Source: an uncultured Gammaproteobacteria bacterium (GTDB lineage: Bacteria; Pseudomonadota; Gammaproteobacteria; Steroidobacterales; Woeseiaceae). From it: 12,453 bases of DNA. The first letter of the stretch is position 1. The number at the start of each line of letters is the position of its first letter. The stretch spans positions 1 through 12,453 of the forward strand of contig CALKYK010000265.1 in the NCBI GenBank assembly GCA_938003715.1, in the 5' to 3' direction. Positions 7,177 through 12,453 of the stretch are shown piece by piece. The notes under the pieces are model-generated. The model did no database searches. It was not told the origin of the DNA and saw nothing but the letters and a program-made list of their open reading frames with translations. A program made the position numbers and the translations under genes.

Positions 7177-7391
7177 GATTGAAGCTCGCACGGGATCCGG
7201 ATCCGGGGCTCGCCGGACCGAACCGCATGCCCGGCGCGCATCAATTCCGGTTACCGCTTATTAACCAGGCTCGCGGGTGCCAATTCGCCTGTGCGAGCGC
7301 AGTGCTATCCGACGAGCACCTCGGTTCGACGGAATCAACGACCGTTGTCGACGCATGGAAATGCAACACGACGCAGGAAGAAAAAGGACTT

Positions 7392-10300
7392 ATGAGTAAC
7401 ACACCCGCAACCAAGTCAATCGAAGCGCAACAGGATATCTTCCTTCGCTACGGAATCGGCGAATTCTCTGCCCCGACGCCACTGATGATCGATCGCGCCA
7501 GCTATCGCGGCACGGAAACGGCGAGCGCAATGAAACGGCTGCAGTTTCAAGCACACGGGGGAGTGACAGAGGCGATCGGGAGATGGATGGATGCGTCGGC
7601 TAACGACATTGACGGCCTGATTCCGGCGCTCTGGGCGATCCTCCTGGCCAGGTACAGCAGCGAGTCACGCGTGCTGTTCGGCATTCGCGGCGTCGGCGAT
7701 TCGAGTCAAGCCGATGCGATCGCACCGATGATCCTTGAAATCGAACCGCAGGACTCGGTTGCCGATGTCGTGCAAGCGGCCGGCCGGCAGCTCGAGGAAA
7801 TTGCGGGGTCAACTATTCCGCCCTTGTCGGAACTCAAATCATTGAGCTCGATTGCGGGCAATACACCGCTCCTGGAAAGCGTCGTTTGCATCGGTAAATC
7901 GGATGTCTCCCTGCCGGACATGCCGCTGCAGATCGCGATCGACCAGACGGGTGCATTGACCATTGCCTTCCAGTCGGCGCGATTCTCTGAACCTTCCATT
8001 CGGCGACTCGCCGGGCATTTGCAGGTTCTGCTGGCCGAGATGTTGCGGGACATGCAATCAGTGGCGCGCAGGCTTCCGCTGCTGACCCGGGAAGAACAAG
8101 AGCAAATGCTGGTCGAGTGGAATCAAACGGAAATCGACTATCCGGACGACAAGTGCCTGCATGAGCTGTTCGAAGAACAGGTTGCCGGGTCACCGGACGC
8201 CATTGCGGTCGTGCACGACGATGAGGTCCTGACCTACTCGGACCTCAATGTACGCGCAAACAGGCTGGCGCATTTTCTGAGGAAGGGCGGCGCCGGCCCC
8301 GGCAAACTTGTCGCGATTTCGCTGCAGCGCGGCTTCCAGATGCCGATCGCAATGATGGCAGTGGCGAAATCGGGTGCCGCTTACGTCCCACTCGACCCAG
8401 ACTATCCGAGTGACCGGCTCGCGTTCATGCTCGACGACACCGAGGCGGCAATCCTCGTTACCGAATCGGCGCTGGCCGGTAAGTTTGCGGCGTTCCCGGG
8501 CCGGATCGTCGAAATCGACACGGATTGGCCGGAAGTCGAGTCGATGCCCGCATCGAATCCCGAATCCGGCGTCGGCCCAATGGACCTCGCCTACGTTATC
8601 TACACGTCCGGGTCGACCGGCCGACCCAAGGGCGCGGTACTCAACCACCAGGGTCGCGTCAACAACTTCGCCGATTTCAACCGGCGCTACGACATCGGCA
8701 CCGGCGACCGGCTTCTTGCGCTCGCGTCCATCAGTTTCGATATGTCGGTATACGACGTCTATGGGACGCTGATGTGCGGCGGCTGCATCGTCATGGCGGA
8801 TGCGACCGCGCCGGGCGGACCGGCGCAGTGGGCACGATTGATGACCAGGCACGACGTCACGGTCTGGCACTCCGTCCCGGCACTCCTGGAAATGCTGGTT
8901 GACTACGTCGAGTCGCGACCTCGCATGACCCCGAACTCGCTCCGACTCGCCCTGCTGGGCGGCGACTGGATTCCCGTCGCGCTACCGGACCGTCTCCGGA
9001 CGCTGATTCCCGGGGCCCATGTCGTCAGTATGGGCGGAGCGACCGAGGTGTCCATGGACTCCACGATCTACGACATCGACGGCATGTCCTCCGACTGGAA
9101 GAGCATTCCGTACGGATTTCCGATGGCGAATCAGCGCACCTACGTACTTGACCCGGAACTGCAACCACTGCCGATCGGGGTTCCTGGTGAGTTGCATCTC
9201 GGTGGCGTTGGTGTCGGCGAGGGCTACTGGAAACGCGAAGAGCTGACGGCAGAAAAATTCATCCCGAATCCGTTCATCCCGGGCGAGCGAATTTACAAGA
9301 CCGGCGATCTCGCGCGATTCGGTCCGGACGGAAACCTGGAACTGCTGGGACGCATCGATTTCCAGGTCAAGATTCGCGGGTTCAGAATAGAATTGGGTGA
9401 AATCGAATCCGTATTGCGCAAGCACCCGCAGGTCCGTGAAGGCGTCGTCCTTGCAAAGGACGATGCGAAGGGCAACAAGAGGCTCGTCGCCTATGTCCTT
9501 CCGGATCGCGATGCCGTTTTCGAAGATCAACCCACGGATGAGCACGTCGCGCAATGGGCTGACGTTTATGACACTGCCTATTCGTCGGATGTGGCCGAAT
9601 CGAACGACGATCCCGCATTCAACATCGTCAGCTGGAACAGCAGTTACACGGACCTTCCATACCCGGCGGACGTAATGCAGGTTTGGGTCGACTCTACAGT
9701 TGAAAGGATCATGCAATTCGGGCCGAAGGATGTGCTCGAGATCGGCTGCGGCACCGGCCTCCTGCTGCTGAGAATCGCGCCGCATTGCGAAACCTACACC
9801 GGGCTCGACATTTCATCTGTAGCACTCGACTACGTCAGTCAGGAAGTAGATAAGCTCGGCCTTTCGCAGGTGTCGCTCGACCAACGTTCGGCGACCGAAT
9901 TGTCCGGATATACAGAAGGTCAGTTCGACACCGTCATCCTGAATTCAGTGATTCTGAATTTTCCGAATGAAAGGTACCTGACAGACGTACTCACCCGCGC
10001 CTCAAGACTCGTCAGGCCGGGCGGCACGATTTTTGTCGGCGACGTACGCGATATACGAAACCAGGAATTGCTGGAGACGTCCGTGCACATGCACAAGACA
10101 CGCTCCAACCTGGCCTGCGATTCGCTGCGGCAGATCATCAGCCGGGCGGTGGAACAGGAAGAGGAACTGCTGGTCGATCCCACCTACTTTTTCGCCCTGC
10201 AAAAAGCAGTACCCGGGATCGGGGATGTCGAGATACCCCTCGAGCGCGGGCGAAACGACAACGAGATGAGTAAGTTCCGCTATGACGCAATATTGCATGT

Positions 10301-10769
10301 CAGCGATGAACGATCACGCTCAGCCGGGGCCGTGCGATGGATCGACTGGGTGGCTGATCCGATGCCAGCGGCGCGCCTGCAGGAAATGCTGGACGAAGCG
10401 CCGGACGGCATGATCGGGCTCAGAAACGTTCGCAACGCGAGGCTGCAGGTCGAGGTCGCTGCGCAAGGTCTCCTGCAATCGGAGTTTGCCAGGACCGTTC
10501 GCGAGCTCCGCCGGGAAGAGAGGTCATCGGCGGAGCGAGTACGCCTGCCGTCGATCCCGAGGAATTCTGGAGCCTTGGCGACAGGCAGGGTCGCGACGTC
10601 CAGGTTCGATGTGCTGCCAGTGGAGACGTCCGGGATTTCGACGTCGTGTTTTTCCCGAGCGGCGAGCGGCAAGCGGCCTTTCGGATTCCCGGCTGTGACC
10701 TGGACGCCGCCGAACCGACGGCCGCGTACGTCAGTGACCCGTTGCTGGCCAAACAGCGTCGATTGTTGA
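7392..10769 (+). CDS. Single-module NRPS, main part: vestigial C, adenylation, N-methyltransferase (frameshifted before A10)
   Basis: This enzyme adenylates an amino acid and transfers it to its carrier domain. From the ATG at 7392, with AAAAAGGA and AGGAAG just upstream: residues about 30-255 resemble only the C-terminal lobe of a condensation domain, with no HHxxxDG. The adenylation domain follows, with LTYSDL (about 280), A3 YTSGSTGRPKG (about 403), A4 FDMSVYD (about 449), GGATE (about 547), KTGDLARF (about 636) and A8 GRIDFQVKIRGFRIELGE (about 653). An S-adenosylmethionine-dependent N-methyltransferase is inserted between A8 and A10 (LEIGCGTGL, about 782; then PGGTIFVGDVRD and FRYDAILHV). 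Real coding in this frame ends at about 10510-10545; the last 75 or so codons to 10769 are out of frame. The true module continues in the -1 frame to 11254; restoring one base gives 1287 residues. There is no epimerase or thioesterase. Confidence 0.93.
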   Translation: MSNTPATKSIEAQQDIFLRYGIGEFSAPTPLMIDRASYRGTETASAMKRLQFQAHGGVTEAIGRWMDASANDIDGLIPALWAILLARYSSESRVLFGIRGVGDSSQADAIAPMILEIEPQDSVADVVQAAGRQLEEIAGSTIPPLSELKSLSSIAGNTPLLESVVCIGKSDVSLPDMPLQIAIDQTGALTIAFQSARFSEPSIRRLAGHLQVLLAEMLRDMQSVARRLPLLTREEQEQMLVEWNQTEIDYPDDKCLHELFEEQVAGSPDAIAVVHDDEVLTYSDLNVRANRLAHFLRKGGAGPGKLVAISLQRGFQMPIAMMAVAKSGAAYVPLDPDYPSDRLAFMLDDTEAAILVTESALAGKFAAFPGRIVEIDTDWPEVESMPASNPESGVGPMDLAYVIYTSGSTGRPKGAVLNHQGRVNNFADFNRRYDIGTGDRLLALASISFDMSVYDVYGTLMCGGCIVMADATAPGGPAQWARLMTRHDVTVWHSVPALLEMLVDYVESRPRMTPNSLRLALLGGDWIPVALPDRLRTLIPGAHVVSMGGATEVSMDSTIYDIDGMSSDWKSIPYGFPMANQRTYVLDPELQPLPIGVPGELHLGGVGVGEGYWKREELTAEKFIPNPFIPGERIYKTGDLARFGPDGNLELLGRIDFQVKIRGFRIELGEIESVLRKHPQVREGVVLAKDDAKGNKRLVAYVLPDRDAVFEDQPTDEHVAQWADVYDTAYSSDVAESNDDPAFNIVSWNSSYTDLPYPADVMQVWVDSTVERIMQFGPKDVLEIGCGTGLLLLRIAPHCETYTGLDISSVALDYVSQEVDKLGLSQVSLDQRSATELSGYTEGQFDTVILNSVILNFPNERYLTDVLTRASRLVRPGGTIFVGDVRDIRNQELLETSVHMHKTRSNLACDSLRQIISRAVEQEEELLVDPTYFFALQKAVPGIGDVEIPLERGRNDNEMSKFRYDAILHVSDERSRSAGAVRWIDWVADPMPAARLQEMLDEAPDGMIGLRNVRNARLQVEVAAQGLLQSEFARTVRELRREERSSAERVRLPSIPRNSGALATGRVATSRFDVLPVETSGISTSCFSRAASGKRPFGFPAVTWTPPNRRPRTSVTRCWPNSVDC
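10511..10549 (+). other. Frameshift site inside the NRPS gene
   Basis: Up to about 10510 the family sequence (LRNVRNARLQVEVAAQGLL, then ARTVRELRRE) reads in one frame. From 10550 the expected continuation (VDPEEFWSLGDRQGR, then FDVVFFPSG) reads in the frame one base back. A single lost base between these points explains it. Neither frame has a stop in the overlap, so the exact position cannot be fixed. No classical X-XXY-YYZ slippery heptamer is seen. Confidence 0.85.
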
Positions 10770-11254
10770 CCGCGAACGTCAGACGATACCTGGCGACAAG
10801 CCTGCCGGCATACATGATTCCCTCGGCATTCATGGTCATGGACCGCTTTCCACTGTCGCCGAACGGCAAGCTGAATCGTCGCGCCCTGCCCGCTCCCGAC
10901 AACCTGCGACCGGAAATCGATCAGGAATACGTAGCTCCTGCAACGGAACTCGAGGAAGTGGCTGCGGAAATCTGGTGTGATTGTCTCGGCCTGGACAGGG
11001 TCGGCGTCCTGGACCGCTTCATCGACCTCGGGGGCAATTCCTTGCTGGCCACCCAGGTCGCCGCGAGAGTGCGCGATGTAGAGGACATCGTGATGACGAT
11101 AGCAACTGGCGCCGAGATCACGCTCAGGGGCTTTGTCGATGCCATCGAGGCAAGCGCTGACGCCACCGGGCGGGACGCGATGGAAACAGCGCGGGCGTAT
11201 GTCGAGGTCCGCGACATGACCGACGAAGAACTACTTACACAGCTGCAGGCTTAG
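10646..11254 (+). CDS. NRPS 3' part: A10 subdomain and peptidyl carrier domain
   Basis: This is the second piece of the same NRPS module, displaced into another frame. Its real coding sequence begins at or before 10550 without a start codon of its own; GTG at 10646 is merely the first possible one. It carries the end of the adenylation domain, including the A10 motif NGKLNRRALP with the catalytic lysine, and then a peptidyl carrier domain with DLGGNSLLATQ, whose serine takes the phosphopantetheine arm. A short acidic tail ending DEELLTQLQA closes the protein, as is common at the end of NRPS subunits. No thioesterase or further condensation domain follows, so the loaded amino acid must be passed on or released by another protein. 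Its TAG stop shares a base with the ribosome site of the SHMT-like gene. Confidence 0.9.
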   Translation: MFFPSGERQAAFRIPGCDLDAAEPTAAYVSDPLLAKQRRLLTANVRRYLATSLPAYMIPSAFMVMDRFPLSPNGKLNRRALPAPDNLRPEIDQEYVAPATELEEVAAEIWCDCLGLDRVGVLDRFIDLGGNSLLATQVAARVRDVEDIVMTIATGAEITLRGFVDAIEASADATGRDAMETARAYVEVRDMTDEELLTQLQA

Positions 11255-11258
11255 GAGG
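11254..11258 (+). promoter_or_regulatory. Ribosome binding site coupling NRPS and SHMT-like gene
   Basis: GGAGG begins on the last base of the NRPS TAG stop and lies 9 bases before the ATG at 11268. This arrangement supports one transcript and close translation of both genes. Confidence 0.8.
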
Positions 11259-11267
11259 CGCTACCGA

Positions 11268-12453
11268 ATGGCAACACCACTTTTGAAACAATTTGCGGCC
11301 AACGCGATGGATATCCTGTCCGCGGAGGACCCGGAATTGTTCAAGTTGCTGGACGGTGAATATCGGCGCCAGACCGAATCGCTGGCCATGGTCGCGTCAT
11401 GCAGTCCTACGCACCCCTCGGTGCTGGCCTGCGAGGGTAGCTTTGCCAGCAACGTCACGGCGGAAGGTTATCCGGGCGCCAGGTTTCACGCTGGCTGCGA
11501 ATATGTGGACCAGTTCGAGCAGTTGGCAATCGATCGCGCAAAGAAGGCATTCAAGGCCCGGTACGTGAACGTGCAGCCGCATACCGCGAGCACCGCCAAC
11601 CAGATCGTGACGTCACGCATCCTGGACCCCGGCGATACGCTGCTCGGAATGAGCCTCGATGCGGGCGGACATCTATCGCATGGCGCCAAGGTAAACATAT
11701 CCGGCACTTTCTACAATGCCGTCGGATACGGTCTGGATTCGAGAGGATTCATCGACTTCGACCAGGTGGCCGAGCTTGCCAGACAGCACCGCCCCAAGCT
11801 GATCATTTGCGGCACGACGGCCTACCCGAGACGAATCGACTGGACCGAATTTCGCCGCATCGCGGACGACGTCGGCGCGTATCTTCTTGCCGACATTACG
11901 CACATTGCGGGACTGGTAATCACCGGCCAGCATCCGAATCCGATCGACGTCGCGCACATTACGACGACCTGCACACACAAACAGATTTATGGGCCGCGCG
12001 GCGGTCTGATCATGATGGGACGGGAATTCGAGTTACCATCTCCGCGCGGCAAGGGAACGCTGAGCAATCTCATGCAAACCGGTCTGTTTCCGTTTACTCA
12101 GGGTGCGCCCATCGTCAACAACATTGTCGCGAAAGCCCGCGCACTGGACCGAACGACGAAGCCGGAGTTCGCCGCCCTGACCAAGAGAATCGTCGAATTG
12201 TCGAAGGCAATGGCGGTCGCTTTGCATGAGCGGGAAATCAAGGTCGTTTCCGGCGGCAGTGACAACCATATCGTCCTCGCGAATACCCTGGAAAGTTTCG
12301 GCGTTACGGGCTACATCGCCGAAAAGGCGCTGGAAGACTGCAACCTGATTGTCAACAAGAACCACATTCCCGGCGACAAGCTCAGCCCGTTCGTGACCAG
12401 CGGTATCCGGATCGGCACCAACAGCGTCGCGGCGCGTGGACTCACCCCAACTG
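11268..12453 (+). CDS. SHMT-like PLP-dependent enzyme with altered active site (3' end outside window)
   Basis: The first 395 residues of a fold-type I PLP enzyme of the glycine/serine hydroxymethyltransferase family; the frame is open to the window end. The enzyme would make or break the alpha-beta carbon bond of a beta-hydroxy amino acid. With a 9-residue offset to E. coli GlyA, the PLP lysine is K238 (CTHKQIYGPRGG), with D209 and H212 (ADITH), H135, S44, E66 (TAEGYPG) and carboxylate-binding R381 (GIRIGT) kept. Changed positions are the ASENY motif, here ASCSP, Tyr55 to T64, and the Tyr64-Tyr65 pair to F73-H74. It is thus probably not housekeeping GlyA; an aldolase, transaldolase or alpha-substituted-serine enzyme is more likely. 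It follows the NRPS by 13 bases with a strong GGAGG, which suggests that it supplies or modifies the amino acid loaded there. Confidence 0.93.
   Translation, partial: MATPLLKQFAANAMDILSAEDPELFKLLDGEYRRQTESLAMVASCSPTHPSVLACEGSFASNVTAEGYPGARFHAGCEYVDQFEQLAIDRAKKAFKARYVNVQPHTASTANQIVTSRILDPGDTLLGMSLDAGGHLSHGAKVNISGTFYNAVGYGLDSRGFIDFDQVAELARQHRPKLIICGTTAYPRRIDWTEFRRIADDVGAYLLADITHIAGLVITGQHPNPIDVAHITTTCTHKQIYGPRGGLIMMGREFELPSPRGKGTLSNLMQTGLFPFTQGAPIVNNIVAKARALDRTTKPEFAALTKRIVELSKAMAVALHEREIKVVSGGSDNHIVLANTLESFGVTGYIAEKALEDCNLIVNKNHIPGDKLSPFVTSGIRIGTNSVAARGLTPT

Larger units (their letters stand above)
6803..7391. promoter_or_regulatory. Divergent control region between the GNAT and NRPS genes
   Basis: A 589-base stretch with no gene I can support. 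The half nearest the GNAT is GC-rich. The centre, about 7010-7180, is strikingly AT-rich against the surroundings, with an A-rich run at 7130-7156. It holds a candidate extended -10 promoter for the NRPS, small palindromes at 7095-7105 and 7165-7176, an AGGTC...GACCT inverted repeat (7033-7037 and 7056-7060), and a possible - strand promoter for the GNAT (TTGACC at 7039-7034 and TACATA at 7017-7012, spacing 16). A tandem GGATCCGGATCC at 7193-7204 lies in the NRPS leader. Short open frames here look random. Confidence 0.5.

Noticed and set aside
7175..7264. A 29-residue upstream open frame (ATG at 7175) as a leader peptide for the NRPS operon
   Set aside because: There is no ribosome site, no codon run suggesting attenuation, and the palindrome at 7165-7176 overlaps its ATG. 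It is probably chance.
7179..7391. In-frame N-terminal extension of the NRPS from TTG at 7179
   Set aside because: The 71 extra residues look non-coding, TTG lacks a ribosome site, and ATG at 7392 has purine-rich ribosome-site sequences just upstream.
10511..10549. Programmed -1 frameshifting in the NRPS
   Set aside because: No slippery heptamer or strong downstream structure is evident, and NRPS genes are not known to use it. An indel is simpler.
10486..10698. Separate small gene over the NRPS frameshift region (frame 1)
   Set aside because: It is arginine- and serine-rich shadow coding. Both neighbouring frames carry the conserved NRPS sequence.
1..12453. CRISPR arrays, tRNA or rRNA genes, insertion sequences, phage genes
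   Set aside because: No regularly spaced repeats, cloverleaf-like segments, transposase or integrase motifs, or terminal inverted repeats were seen on either strand.

Overview
The window looks like chromosomal DNA of a Gram-negative bacterium. The TonB-dependent outer-membrane receptor, the bactofilin, the Bfd/bacterioferritin pair and a Fur-box-like site all point to Proteobacteria, most likely a GC-rich gammaproteobacterium. No 16S or other strong marker is present, so the assignment stays at that level. TGA ends at least four genes normally, so the standard bacterial code applies.

The left part (1-2912) is a compact, iron-themed, conserved-looking stretch, all on the + strand. It holds the C-terminal 421 residues of a FecA-like TonB-dependent receptor, a bactofilin, a bacterioferritin-associated ferredoxin (bfd) behind a strong Fur-box match that overlaps its -35, a clear intrinsic terminator, and a heme-type bacterioferritin (bfr) with every ferroxidase ligand in place.

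The right part (2950-12453) is different in character. It is less GC-rich in places and looks like accessory, specialised metabolism. Two genes run on the - strand: a GNAT acetyltransferase and a 1015-residue membrane protein fused to a spermidine-synthase-like domain. They diverge from a + strand operon across a 589-base AT-patched intergenic region. The operon encodes a single-module NRPS (vestigial condensation remnant, adenylation domain with an inserted N-methyltransferase, peptidyl carrier) and, 13 bases later, a serine hydroxymethyltransferase (SHMT)-like PLP enzyme that runs off the window end. Together these resemble a small cluster that activates, N-methylates and tethers an amino acid. 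The SHMT-like aldolase would make or alter that amino acid, and the GNAT and the membrane fusion would tailor or move the product. That pathway is inference.

Two of these accessory genes are broken in the sequence as given. The GNAT has one in-frame TGA exactly where its family has a conserved-type glycine, and the rest of the domain continues in the same frame. The NRPS has a one-base frame change between its methyltransferase and its A10 motif. Both could be decay of the cluster, uncorrected sequencing errors or, less likely, recoding. The SHMT-like protein keeps the PLP machinery but has lost two active-site tyrosines, which makes it the best candidate for a new activity.
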